A stretch of DNA of 64,000 bases, from NCBI RefSeq assembly GCF_008124525.1, contig NZ_VNHJ01000009.1, positions 1 through 64,000 of the forward strand, read 5' to 3'. Made by a program: the position numbers and the translations under genes. This document shows positions 35,801-44,800 of this stretch, in pieces. The DNA is from Oceanicella actignis (lineage in GTDB: Bacteria; Pseudomonadota; Alphaproteobacteria; Rhodobacterales; Rhodobacteraceae). The stretch's first letter is position 1. Every line of letters begins with the position of its first letter. The notes beneath the pieces are model-generated. The model was not told the origin of the DNA. It worked only from the letters and a program-made list of their open reading frames with translations, and searched no databases.

Positions 35801-38551
35801 AGCGACCGGGTGGATGCGCGCGGCGCGCCCGCCCGCCGTGGCGTCGACGGCGCGGCCGAGCTGATGCTGCCGCCCGGCGGCGTCCGCGTGACCCTGCCGC
35901 GCGGATGCGGCGCGGTCGAGCTGTCGGTGATGCTGGGCGCCGCCGCCGTCAAGGCCACGGGCTTCGACGCGGGCGGGGATCCGGTGGCGCAGGCGTTGTC
36001 GCCCGAAGGGCAGGATGTCGAGCACGTCCTGACCCTCTCGGGACGGGCGCCCATCGTCTCGGTCGTCATCGAGGGCGGCTCGGGCGAGGCGTTCCTGTTC
36101 CGCCTGTGCTGTCTTGCGGGCGGGGCCGAGGCGTCGCCGGTCTGCGTCGATCTGGACGACCTGCCGCGCGAGCTGGACGGCGCGCCGGAAATCGCGCGCG
36201 AGGGGCTGCGCATCCGCCCGCTGGCGCGCGGCCACGGGCTGAAGCTGACCGACATGGCCGAGCGCCCCGCGCGGCAAGGCGAGCCGCCGCGCCCCGGCCG
36301 CGACGGCCGCGCCGAGCTGCTGATCCCCGATCCGGGGCTGGAGCTGACCCTGGCCGAGGGCTGCGCGGATCTCGAGCTGACGGTGCTGCTCATGGGCGCG
36401 CCGGTCAAGGCGATCGGCTTCGACGCCGCCGGCGCCCGCGCGGCGCAGGCCGTGGCCGAGGGCGCCGGGCGCGTTCATGTCCTGCGTCTGAGCGCGGGCG
36501 CGCCCATCAAGCGCGTGGCGCTGGCCGGCGGCGCGAACGAGGCGGCGCTGTTGCGCGTGTGCTGCCGCGCGGGGCCCATCGCGCCGCCGATGAACCGCTG
36601 CGTGACGCTGGGCAAGCTGAAGCTGCCCGAGCCGGCGGCCGAGGCCGTCTTCGAGGGCCTGACTCTGCGCGACCCCGACGGACGGGCGACGCTGCGCAGC
36701 GCCCTGGCGCGCGGCGCGCGGGCGGGCGGGCTCGGCTTCGGGGCCAGGGGGCTCGAGATCGCGCTTGGCCGCGCCGCCTCGCTGGCGCGTCTGCGGCTGC
36801 GGGTGCGCCCTGGAGCGGCCTACCGCATCGACGCCTTCGACTCCGAGGGGCGGCGCGTGGCGGGCGAGGGCGGGCGCGCCGCCGGCCCGGATCTGCGCGC
36901 GACCCTGCGCGGCGAGCGCATCGCGCGCCTGCTGGTGCGGGTCAAGGGCGCGGCGGCGCTGGTCGAGATCTGCCTGCGCGAAACCGGGCCCGCCGGCGCG
37001 GCGCCCGAACCGGCCGCCGACGCCGGCGCCGGGCCGCTCATGCCCGAGGTGCTCGGCCGTGCGCCGGACGGCGCCGAGGGCGCATGGGCCGCGCAGCTCG
37101 TGTCCTCGCACCGGCGCCCGGACGGCGGCGCGTGCTATGTGGTGCGCTACCGCATGCCCGACGCGCCCGAAGCCGTGACGCAGATCCGCGTGAAGGCGCG
37201 CAAGGCCGGGCAGGACATCGCCTTCGTCGGCCTGTGCGCCGTGGACGACCGCGCCGCGCGGTGGCGGGCGGCCGATCAGGACACGCGCGACGAGGTCGCC
37301 GACCAGATCGAAAGCGCCGACCCGATCGGCGCCGGCCGTCCGGTGATCCTCGACCCCGACACGGTCTATCGGATCGAGGCGGACTGGGAATACCAGGCCT
37401 GGCTGAGCGAGGACGAGGACGTCCAGCCCCCCGCCGCGCCGACCGGCGCCTGGACGCCCGGCGGCACGCAAAGCTTCCGCTTCCGCACCGCCGCCGAACC
37501 CGCCGCCCTGCCTGCCCGCCAGGACGGCCCCAACGAGCACATCTTCGACCCGCGCGACATCGACCGCATGTTGACGGCCAGCGCGCCGCAGACCGGCGAC
37601 ATCGCGCATTTCACGCGCGATCCGGTGGTCTTCCACTTCGCGCATGATCACGTCGCCGACCTTCTGGCGCGCTACGGCCGCGAGCTGCGCATCGAGCTGC
37701 GCCGCACCGATCCTCCGCCGCGGCCGGGCGGTTCGCTGTCCGGCGCCGCCGCCCAGGCGCTGGCGGGCGCGGTGCGTCGGGCGGGCGCGCCGCTCGAGCT
37801 GCTCACCCCCGCCGAGCGCGCCGTCGTCGAGGCCGCCCGCGCCGCGCCCTGCCTGACCAACCGCCGCCCGGCAGGGGGCGTGTCGCTGGCGGGGACCTAT
37901 CCGCTCGAGCCCGACGTCTTCCACGACGCCGAGCTGTGGGCCGCGCGCATCGCCGATCCGGCCGATCGCGCGCTGGTGACGGCGGCGAATTTCCGCACCT
38001 CGCGCTACGCCGATCCGGCGCAGATGATCGCGGCGCTGGGCTGCGCGACCGACGGCTCGGTCGCCCCGGTCCCGGCCGAGGAGCTGATCCTCGAGGACGG
38101 CGCCAGCCCGCCCCCCGCGGCGGCCGAGGCCCCCTCGGACCGGCTGTTCGATCAGGCCATGGCCGGGATGGGCCTGGGCGAGCTGGGCCTGCCGCGCGGG
38201 CGCGCGCGCCTGTTCCAGATCTGGAGCGTGGAGGGCGGCGCCCCGCGCACCGTCGCCTTCCTGGTCGATGCGCTCGAGCCGCTCAACCGCAAGGCGCATG
38301 TCCTGGCGGGCGACGAGGTGGCCCTGGTCGACCGCTGCCGGCTCACGGGCGGGCGCCATGGCGGCGTCGCGCTGATCGTGGCGCGCATCAACCGCAACGC
38401 CACGCGCGCGCTGCTGCTGCCCGAGGCGCCGATCCCGCCCGAGGCGGACCCGGCGGGCTTCGGCCTGTTCTTCGAGACCAGCGACGGCGCGCTGACGGGG
38501 CGGCGGCAGATGCGCGCGCGCCCGCTGACCTTCGATCTGGAGGGCTTCTGA
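29828..38551 (+). CDS. Giant 2907-aa protein with OmpA-like domain, DUF6603-like region and four tandem repeats
   Basis: The function is unknown. There is no signal peptide. The N-terminal 550 residues are beta-rich. Residues about 573-658 resemble an OmpA C-terminal-like domain (IQILFAFDSDDLAGWG, then VVIGRCDDVGSDAYN and RRAEKAASLL). Residues about 970-1430 resemble what I recall of DUF6603 proteins (GLGAVVGTLPDASFSFAATG, FPDVEVIFGVEVSILSLPDT, FDGFSIGFGAGATLEWKAG). Residues about 1825-2384 hold four repeats ending in CC or C motifs. The C-terminal third has further beta-domains. It starts 10 bases after GGAG and ends 1 base before the next gene, so the three giant genes form one operon. Codon use looks like the rest of the genome. 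Confidence 0.85.
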   Translation: MPAVAGAPLASLFDAIDRLNQTLPGDVSRFVERLAATDLQSRVSDGAIIHTGRIQALDAAAGRDVESFDLSFGTLKIPLVTAGLPFRLAFRRAAVAGSLEPGAASWQFDLLMDSFELTLNGLVAADFVAASGTTPRHLAPRPGRPPAAIVGAAALRFERSAASQPVVVRLMDPAGGDPFAPDAPSGFVASVAMSPPHALVGSSQFGFSLRNALFDFSRTHSPAFVIERGQSADWVGFAIEEAAIYCPRNAVGKGGFSLSARDLLIGDPAGLQAEIEVQFGASPLNPATFVFEQDGADVTSGFDFDRGTLQISAAAGEAVDLTARLTVPAPPAGSDVSDYDAEFQFPGAAPQSGDSASGLVRHGDVLRITPIEVLGTGAGARRLRKPAFAVRIVASGTAPKVAARLGAARLENVVELSGSVEGAAAATLAAEADPPDPAARFEWSCPTLGVSRVGAELPLTFAPDARGVHLLTVRQLDAQSGPSRVRLHLRDPGEGATLIGCAAGVFDAAAPAAPTPPDRVRAVYDLETFHAHGRLEGADASATIVGARVDVPAGALALVELNEGGAAPVEREDRHIQILFAFDSDDLAGWGDAHAPIGNAGSDQHEALLEWAANYSGDVTFVVIGRCDDVGSDAYNVGLGQRRAEKAASLLRTPTAGRAAVSAPVLVLQEQDLSALPADARALIEPDAAERSGRLVMDPAIVDRSTWPRNPDGTGVRANPPDVSRENVRKQYRRADIIAVGGVAASAARARADAGAAPTQRLILVPAADRTPAPADNDAARADCRVMLKLGWDRARFSGWKDLVPNLAEFEYAWTPAPDDGVSVTAEVLTVFGKWVHDELTGFTEFLIGLGSEGDSEGIVDVEQPNLVAALTFGPMLASGVDFSEHAVESGVRLAALAGLAAFAGADFGGGGPLIGAGSRTAFTRLTAKARTRTIADPLRSYTVQLLVDYANTVHVNAGALGLRTDPAQPMKIRYSDVGVEFDNTDPDAPLIEKIGLAQSSKSMSIEDSGLWRIDGPLGRLLRVTEFKMGTGSLWFEPTLAVAIDVGVVEISEAAFRVTFRTDDAGRLSGAPEFSLRGLTARADIPGALKGEGRIRIEEGGLLRAGVDATLIPIQTRASVALAAGVPDDPPDFAPSLFLSLYGKVQFPGGIPLGPLPLAIHGFVGQTVVNGARATDAVEDVVARELGWWRKAPERKYAPAKGAHALGLGAVVGTLPDASFSFAATGMVVVAFPDVEVIFGVEVSILSLPDTTAREKKEGDSAAIAGLVVVNEQAATVAVSAAWSIDKLLELKVPFAAHFPHDGKGYVRIGSDGGPGRAGEPVTITFLPDILNVKVWAFLMIEGGGLPAFGPNRDWNFDGFSIGFGAGATLEWKAGKFGLSVSGAIYVGMGTDPLFIKGGMYLRGTLDLVVVSATVDAAAVVSYLDPPDSGAVAAIEEARFCASVDLFFFTVEGCVTLSFGASPPIAAPAPPPPIASVSLTDRLNRVAGEATEGAPEGRPIYDFVEIDGVMRNQGAEPARNNTVWPDTVPVINFRHFIADAMPSGGQFDPGAQPAGEPWFGSNRLRYAYRLTGLRLVRDADGTPVADPSGAPLLSAWTHTPARPADDASAQAPSGAEATHLQLLNREPWAWAQSTAQGGAGQPGDPAGVVERVCERIPAPRPACLRGADARILGPTAARLRRAAPAPGPYPSGFQGVARAYLPLGSDEATGADLAALVNATGAVLQEGAMRAAPAAVLADGPADRAYRLPRAMRVGEGGPTATALPWRIELDRAVRDGALTLLVCEDAPRPEGGDEDAACYRFEDLTPGAQAERFDLPPFVISALQRANVARRNLLRARDRIDLSNVADPRPGADGGAEVEVSDPGAVIAFKRPCRDLELLWFKPSDGRVILRASHADGSVEERVFDTPSARPAMARLTSQGGIVAVEMLTDGVKAFQLLRVCCRAPVAPAPETGRACVDFAALRHDEVARAKFTHDGVRFEALNPRERFALSDRVDARGAPARRGVDGAAELMLPPGGVRVTLPRGCGAVELSVMLGAAAVKATGFDAGGDPVAQALSPEGQDVEHVLTLSGRAPIVSVVIEGGSGEAFLFRLCCLAGGAEASPVCVDLDDLPRELDGAPEIAREGLRIRPLARGHGLKLTDMAERPARQGEPPRPGRDGRAELLIPDPGLELTLAEGCADLELTVLLMGAPVKAIGFDAAGARAAQAVAEGAGRVHVLRLSAGAPIKRVALAGGANEAALLRVCCRAGPIAPPMNRCVTLGKLKLPEPAAEAVFEGLTLRDPDGRATLRSALARGARAGGLGFGARGLEIALGRAASLARLRLRVRPGAAYRIDAFDSEGRRVAGEGGRAAGPDLRATLRGERIARLLVRVKGAAALVEICLRETGPAGAAPEPAADAGAGPLMPEVLGRAPDGAEGAWAAQLVSSHRRPDGGACYVVRYRMPDAPEAVTQIRVKARKAGQDIAFVGLCAVDDRAARWRAADQDTRDEVADQIESADPIGAGRPVILDPDTVYRIEADWEYQAWLSEDEDVQPPAAPTGAWTPGGTQSFRFRTAAEPAALPARQDGPNEHIFDPRDIDRMLTASAPQTGDIAHFTRDPVVFHFAHDHVADLLARYGRELRIELRRTDPPPRPGGSLSGAAAQALAGAVRRAGAPLELLTPAERAVVEAARAAPCLTNRRPAGGVSLAGTYPLEPDVFHDAELWAARIADPADRALVTAANFRTSRYADPAQMIAALGCATDGSVAPVPAEELILEDGASPPPAAAEAPSDRLFDQAMAGMGLGELGLPRGRARLFQIWSVEGGAPRTVAFLVDALEPLNRKAHVLAGDEVALVDRCRLTGGRHGGVALIVARINRNATRALLLPEAPIPPEADPAGFGLFFETSDGALTGRRQMRARPLTFDLEGF
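35302..36981 (+). repeat. Four tandem protein repeats (about 120-145 aa each) in the giant protein
   Basis: Units run at about residues 1825-1945, 1957-2098, 2106-2248 and 2258-2384. Units 2-4 open with a Cys-containing start (CVDFAAL, CVDLDDL, CVTLGKL). All four end with LLRVCCRA, LFRLCCLA, LLRVCCRA or LVEICLRE after a glycine-rich strand. Internal conservation includes VELSVMLGAAAVKATGFDAG versus LELTVLLMGAPVKAIGFDAA. The units resemble beta-sandwich binding modules. The pattern was found by eye and the DNA is not obviously repetitive. Confidence 0.75.
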
Positions 38552-38552
38552 C

Positions 38553-41500
38553 ATGGCCACGCTTGCCAATCCCGGCCTTCTGCACCTTCAGGCCCTTTTC
38601 ATCGACGGCACGGAAAGCCACCCGCAAAAGGGCGTTCACCTGCGCGTCGCCCATCACCCGGTCATGGGGCTGCCGCGCGCGCCCTTCGTGCTCGAACGCG
38701 CCGATCTGAGCGACGAGGCCCTGGGCCGCCTGCCCGTGCGCAAGGACGTCCAGTGGCGCGACAAGAACGGCGCGCGGCTGGAGCCGATCTTCTCGATCAG
38801 CCAGGGCGACGAGGCCACGGCCTTCCTGCCCGCCGGGTCGGGCGCCGGGGTGCTGTGGGCCGAGGTCATCGCCGATCCGGCGGCCGCGCCCCAGCCCGAG
38901 CTGTCGGTCGTTCCGCATGCGCCGGGCGGGTTCCTCGATCGTCTGCCCGGCCGGTTCCGCGATTCCTTCGAGCGCCTGCCGGAGATCGTCCCGCCGACGC
39001 CGCACCTGGCCGATGGGCCGCGCGCCTCGGGCATGCAGGTCGAGGCCTTCATGCGCTCGGCCGCGGGGGGCGAGGTTTCGGTGGGGGTGCGCAAGGCGCC
39101 GCCCTTCGCCTTCGCGGCGCCGGGGCTGACGCGGCTGGTCGTGCGCGGCGCCGGCTCGGTGGTGGGCGTGCGCCTGATCGAGGCGGACAAGACGCCGCAG
39201 CTCGCCTGGCAGGTGATCGACGTGCTCAACCTGCCCCATGCGGGCGGAAGGCGCTATCCGGCCCTGTCGGGCTGGGAGCGGCTTTGCGCCGAGCGTGTGC
39301 GCGCGCAGGCGCCCCGGCGCCGCCCGATGCACGATCTTTCGGCCGCGACGCCGCGCTTCTCGGCGCCGCCCCATGATCCGGGGGCCGAGCGCGACCGGGT
39401 CGCCACCCTGTTCGAGGCGGTCGAAGAGCCGCTCGACGCGCTCATCGACGGGCCGACGCCCCAGCACCTGCTCGTGCTGCGGCAGACGCTGACCAACGCC
39501 GACGGCTCTGGCGGCGTGGCGGGCGGCGCGGCCGAGGCCAGCGTCTTCGCCCTGGGGCTTGCCCTGCAGGCGCAGGTCGATCCGGGGCTGGCCAGCTGGA
39601 TGGGCATGATGACGCTGGACGCGGTCGAGACGGACCTTCAGCCGCGGCTGAGCCTGTATCGCCTGACGGGGTTCTTCGCCGATCCGCCCGCCGACGCGCT
39701 GGCGCGCGCCGGGGCCGCGGCGGCGCTTCTGATCGCGGCCGCGCGCCGCGCGCCGGGGCTGCGCGCGCATGACGATCTGATGGGCGCGTTCTCGGCGCTG
39801 GCCGAACCCTGGCTGGCCGCGCGCGGCGTTGCGCTCGGCGCCGCGCCCGAGGCGTTCCGCGGCTTTGCGCTGGGCGCGCTGGCGGCGGCCGACCGCGCCG
39901 CGCCGCCGGCGCCGCTGGCCCCGCCGCGCCTTGCCCCGCCGCGCCATGTCGCCTGGCGGGCCGACTCGCCCGAGGATCCGCGGCGCGTGATCGAGATGGG
40001 CGTGAGCGGCGCGCCCCCCGCCGGCGCGCTGGCGGCGATGCTGCGCCAGCCGCCCGGCTCGGGCGGATGGGCGCCGCTCAACCCGGCGCAGGACGTCGGC
40101 GCCGGCGCCTGGCGCAGCCTGATCGTTCCCGCCCCGCCGGGCGAGGATCCGTCCTTCCCGGCGCCCGAGGGCGCGACGGGGCAGGCGCTGATCTCTTGCG
40201 CCAGCGCCGGGCCCGAACGCTTCGCCTTTCACGCCGCCGCCATGGACCGCTTCGGGCGCTGGTCGGATTTCGCGGCGGTCGTCGGCGAGGCCGGCCCGCG
40301 GCCCTTGCCGCCGCGGCCCGTCCTGATGGGCGCCTACGCGCCGCCCGACGTCGCAACGGGCGCGCGCGCGGGCCGCGTCAGCGCCACGGTCCCGCTGCCC
40401 GACGCCGCAGCGCTGGCGCCGGGCGCCTTTCCCCTGTCCCATCTGCGGCTGACGGCCGAGGTGGACGGCGCGCCCTTCGGACCCGTGCGCACGGCCCCCG
40501 TCTCGGACGCGGTCGAGACCCATCCCAACGCCGCGATCGCCGGTCTGAGCGTGCCCCCGGGGCAGGAGCAGCCCGGCCTGCGCTTCGCCTTCGACGGCCC
40601 CGTCATTCCCGCGGGGCGCGCGCGCAGCCTGACCCTGACCGCCGTCTGGGTCGATGCGGCGGGGCGCGTCTCGGCGCCGTCCGAGCCGGTGCGGCTGCGC
40701 ATGGCCGACCCCTACCCGCCGCCGCAGATCGCCATCGCCGACGTGCTGGACTATGCCGCGCGGCCCGACGCGACCGGCGCCGCCTGGGTCGAGCGCGACA
40801 TTGCCGGCGATCCGGCGCATCGCTACGTCGTGCTCTATGCGGACGAGAACCGCCTGCGCGACCATCTGCGCCGCTCGTCCGCGCCCGAGGACGCGGCGCT
40901 GCTGGCGTCGCTCGAGGCCGAGCCGGACCCGGCGGCGCGCGCCACGCTGCTGCGCGCGGCGCAGGCGCGCTTTCCGGGCGATCTGTTCGAGCGCCTGAAG
41001 GACGTGGTCGAGACCGAGCCCCGCCTGCGCTTTCGCCACGCCCTGCCGGGCAGCCTGCGCGTGCTGTCGGCCTACAGGATCGCGGCGGAATCGGCGCTGA
41101 ACGCGGCCGGACCGGACCCGAGCGCCCTCGACACCGTGTTCTACGCCGTGCCCAACGCCGAGCCGCCCGCGCGCCCGAGCGTGCGCGTGCGCATGGTCCC
41201 GCCCGCGCCGGGCGAGCCCGATCTGGTCGTCGAGGCGACGGTCACGCTGCGCGCGGCCGTCACGCCGGGGGCGCGGGCGCGCATCCGGCGCACGCGCTCG
41301 GGCGTGGTCGATCCGCTGCGCAACCCGATCGTCGGGACGGCCGAGATGGGGCCGGTCGATCCGGTCACGGGCCTGCAGACGGCGACGTTTCGCGACGTGG
41401 GGGCGGCGCTGGCGGCGCCCGCCGCGCGGCTGGCGGCCTTCGTCGAATACGCCTGGATCGCCGAGGTCCAGGGCGCGCCCGAGCCGGGCTCGGCCATGTC

Positions 41501-41882
41501 GGCCTCGGGGCCGGTTCCGGGGCTGTGGAGCGAACCCAGCGCGCCGGCCGTGCTGACCACGATTCCCGACGCGCCGCCGCCGGCGCCGGCGCTGGTGGCG
41601 GCCTCTGGCGCGCCGGCGGCTGGCGGCGTGCGCGATCTGCGGCTCGATTTCGTCAGCGCGCAGGATCTGACGCCGGGCGCGCCGGGCCCCTGGCGCATCC
41701 GCATCGAGCGCGCCTTGCCCGATCAGGGGCTGACGCTGCTGAGCGAGGACCCCGCCGTCGGCGGGCGCGAATTCTCGGTCGTCGCCGCCCCGGGCGAGGT
41801 CACGCCCGGCGGCGCGCGCTATCGCGTGCGGCTGATCGACCCGGTCGGGCGCGAAAGCCCGGCGGTCGAGCACATCGTTTGA
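38553..41882 (+). CDS. Large hypothetical protein (1109 aa) with Fn3-like segments, second gene of the giant operon
   Basis: The function is unknown. No signal peptide or transmembrane segment is evident. The N-terminal 290 residues contain an Ala/Pro-poor beta-rich part (LLHLQALFIDGTESHPQKGV). A helical region follows (about 295-450). After about residue 520 there are fibronectin-III-like or Ig-like stretches, recognisable by HAAAMDRFGRWSDFAAVVG, LTAVWVDAAGRVSAPSEPVR and the C-terminal YRVRLIDPVGRESPAVEHIV. The ATG is 1 base after the preceding stop, and a strong GAGGAGG for the next gene follows its own stop, so translation is probably coupled. Confidence 0.8.
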   Translation: MATLANPGLLHLQALFIDGTESHPQKGVHLRVAHHPVMGLPRAPFVLERADLSDEALGRLPVRKDVQWRDKNGARLEPIFSISQGDEATAFLPAGSGAGVLWAEVIADPAAAPQPELSVVPHAPGGFLDRLPGRFRDSFERLPEIVPPTPHLADGPRASGMQVEAFMRSAAGGEVSVGVRKAPPFAFAAPGLTRLVVRGAGSVVGVRLIEADKTPQLAWQVIDVLNLPHAGGRRYPALSGWERLCAERVRAQAPRRRPMHDLSAATPRFSAPPHDPGAERDRVATLFEAVEEPLDALIDGPTPQHLLVLRQTLTNADGSGGVAGGAAEASVFALGLALQAQVDPGLASWMGMMTLDAVETDLQPRLSLYRLTGFFADPPADALARAGAAAALLIAAARRAPGLRAHDDLMGAFSALAEPWLAARGVALGAAPEAFRGFALGALAAADRAAPPAPLAPPRLAPPRHVAWRADSPEDPRRVIEMGVSGAPPAGALAAMLRQPPGSGGWAPLNPAQDVGAGAWRSLIVPAPPGEDPSFPAPEGATGQALISCASAGPERFAFHAAAMDRFGRWSDFAAVVGEAGPRPLPPRPVLMGAYAPPDVATGARAGRVSATVPLPDAAALAPGAFPLSHLRLTAEVDGAPFGPVRTAPVSDAVETHPNAAIAGLSVPPGQEQPGLRFAFDGPVIPAGRARSLTLTAVWVDAAGRVSAPSEPVRLRMADPYPPPQIAIADVLDYAARPDATGAAWVERDIAGDPAHRYVVLYADENRLRDHLRRSSAPEDAALLASLEAEPDPAARATLLRAAQARFPGDLFERLKDVVETEPRLRFRHALPGSLRVLSAYRIAAESALNAAGPDPSALDTVFYAVPNAEPPARPSVRVRMVPPAPGEPDLVVEATVTLRAAVTPGARARIRRTRSGVVDPLRNPIVGTAEMGPVDPVTGLQTATFRDVGAALAAPAARLAAFVEYAWIAEVQGAPEPGSAMSASGPVPGLWSEPSAPAVLTTIPDAPPPAPALVAASGAPAAGGVRDLRLDFVSAQDLTPGAPGPWRIRIERALPDQGLTLLSEDPAVGGREFSVVAAPGEVTPGGARYRVRLIDPVGRESPAVEHIV

Positions 41883-41892
41883 GGAGGCGCAC

Positions 41893-44800
41893 ATGCCCAC
41901 GCTCTCGCCCGCTCCGTCCTCGCTTGGCGTGTTCTCGCCGGCGCTGGGCCCGTGGTTCCAACGCTCGGCGTCGGATGACGCGGATCTGTCGGCGCTGCCC
42001 GCGCCGGGGCGCGACCTGTCGGCGGCGCGCGACCTGCCCGCCGGCGCGATCTGGAACGCGCCGGCGGCGGGGCTCCTGTCGTTCCACGTGGTCGCCCAGC
42101 CGCGCCAGGCGGCGCTTGCCGGCCTGCGCGCCGCCGAGGGCGGGCCCGCCTTCGCGACCGGCGCGCTGGTGCTGCTCTTTCGCCTGCTGCCGCAGGTCGC
42201 CGAGCGGCTGGGCGCGCTCAGCCAGGCGGCGCCGCGGCCCGACTCGCCCGCGGCGGCGACGGGAAACCAGCGCACGCGGCCCGTCATCGCCGCGCTCGCG
42301 CTCGAGCTGCCGGCCGACATGGCGCGCCTGCCGGCGCTGCGTCAGCTTCTGCCCGACAACGGCGCGGCCGACCTCAAGGCCGTCGTCGACGGGCTGAGCG
42401 ACGACGACGCCAGGGCGGCCTGGCTGGGCCTGCGGTCGTCGGGCGGCGCGTTGTCGGACGCCGAGCGGCCCGCCACGATCCTGCGCCGCCCCGAGAAGGA
42501 CGAGCGCCGCCTCCTCGAGAACGCCGGCGCCGCCGTGGCGGGCGCGAAGCTGTGGGCCTTCACCCGCGGGGGGCGCGCCTTCGATCCGGGCGCGGTCGCG
42601 GCGATCTGGGCGTGGCTGGCCGGCGTGGCCTGGGACAATCTGTGGGCCGCCTCGGACGTTGCGCGCGAACGCACCGCCGCGACCGCCGATGCGCGCACGG
42701 CGCTGCTGGTCAACGCGCATCAGGGCCCGCTCGAGCCGCATCTGAAGGCGCGTCTGAGCCTGTCGGGGCTGACGGCGGTCGATGGCTCGGACGTGCTGTT
42801 CGGCGTCGGCGCGGGCGCGGCGGTGCGGCTCTCGGCGGCGGCGTCCGCCGATCTGGACGAGGCGCCCATTCCCCTTGTCGCGCCGTTGCCCGCCGGCCCC
42901 TACGCCGCGCCCGACGCCGCGGCCCCCTTCGCCGGATGGTCGGCGCCCGGCGCGCTGAGCCGCGATTTCCTGCGCGTGGCGGCGATGGATGTCGAGCGCC
43001 ACCTGACCGGCCTTGGCCGCGAGGCGGGATCGCCCCAGGCCGACCCGCGCCTGCGCGTCGGCGCGGCGCGCAACACGGCCGATCCGCTGTTCCTGCCCTC
43101 GGCCGACGCGCTGGCGGCCGAGGTCATGGCCCGCTTCGCCGCGCCCGGCGCGCAGGTCGATTTCATGGCGCCCGAGCTTGACCGCGACTACGGCCCGCAA
43201 ACGCCCGCGCCGCTGGCGGCGGTCGATCCCTTCGCCGCCGCTCATGACGATCCGGTCGCGACGGTGCACGCGATCAAGGGCTCGGGCCGCCAGTCGGGCG
43301 CGACCGCCGAGGGGCAGAGCGTGGCGCTGCGCTTCGCCGGATCGGTCCCGCCGGGGGCGTGGCTGCGCGCCTGGCCCCATGGCCGCGACGCGCAGACGGG
43401 GCGGCGCTGGCGCATGACGGGCGGCGCCGCCCTGGCCGACGCGGACGGCAATGCGCTGCTCGTCCTGCCGCTGCCCGATGGCGAGGCGGGCGCAGGCGCC
43501 GCGCCCGTCGCCTTCAGCTACGATCTGATGATCGTCGCCGCCCAGGGCGCGCGCCTTTTCGCCGACCGCCGCGCCGAGCGTCCGCCCGTCGCCGCGGGCG
43601 CGCCCGCGAACGTCGCCAGCCTTGGCGCCGCGGCCCTGTTCTGCCCCGAGACCGCGCGCGCCCCCTCGCCCGGCGCGGCCGAGATCGCGCCCGGCCACAC
43701 CCTGATCGCCGTGAACGGCGCGCTCGAGGACGGCGACTTCTCGGCCGTGGACATGACCAGCCTGCGCCCCGAGGATCTGAGCGCCAGCCTGCCCAACCGG
43801 GCCGATGCGGACGACCGCCTCATCACCCGCGCGCCGGCCTTCGTTCAGACGCCGCCGGGCGACCTGCCCGGCGAACGCAGCCCCGGCGGGCCCGAGCGCG
43901 TGCATGACGGCGACTTTCACGCTCCCGCCCGCGGGCAGGAGCTGTTCGACTTCGCCGCCTTCGACCGCGCCGGCGGGCGCGGCGTGATCGGCGCGGCGGC
44001 CGGGCGGCGCCTGTGGCACGAGGCGCCGCCCGCCGCGCTGGGTCATCCGGGCGTCAACGCCGCGCCCGAGATCCATGCCGAGGGGCTGGCCCTGGCCGGT
44101 CCGGCGGCGGACATCCTGCGCCTGTTGATGCGCGAGCGCCGCCCCGCCGACATTTCCGAGTTCGTCTCGCAGATGGGCCTTCCCTTCACGCCGGCCCCTG
44201 CGCCGACCGATCCGGGACCGTGGACCGCGGTGCTCGAGACGGCGGCCAGGGGCACGCATGGCGGGCAGCTGTTCTCGCTGATCCCCGAGACGTTCGCGCC
44301 GGGCGCGGTCTGGTCGCAGATCAAGTCGCAGATCGACGCGGCGCTGGCGACGCTGCCCGGCGGGCTGAGCGTGGATGGCATCGTGGACGGAGCCGCCTTC
44401 GACGACGACACCGCCGCCGCCGCCTTCGACCGCGTCCTGCACAAGCGGCGCAACGGCGCGCAGGGCTTCGCGCGCGCCGCCATTGCCGCCATCGCGCGGG
44501 CCGAGGATCTGGTCTGGCTCCAGACCCCCGCGCTCGACGCCGAGCGCTGGGCCGCGCCGGCGGGCGACCCCTTGGGCGACGTCGCCTTGCTCGAGGCCCT
44601 CAAGACGCGCCTTCAGGAGAACCCGGCGCTCAATGCGGTGCTGGTGCTGCCTGCGCGCCATCTGCCCGATCGCAACGCGCGCCTTGAAGAGGTGCGCAAG
44701 GCCGCCGTCCAGGCCGCGCTGCACGAGCTGGCCGCCGTCGCCGAGGCGCGCGTGGCCTGGGTCTCGCCGCCGGGCGGCCCCGGCCGGCCGTTTCACAGCG

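Noticed and set aside
32525-42320. Very long minus-strand open frames (2014 and 1310 codons) opposite the giant genes
   Set aside because: They are Arg/His/Gln-rich antisense readings of strongly GC3-biased genes, have no ribosome-binding site and show no family signatures. The plus-strand frames have coherent beta-rich protein sequence, so the minus frames are GC artefacts.
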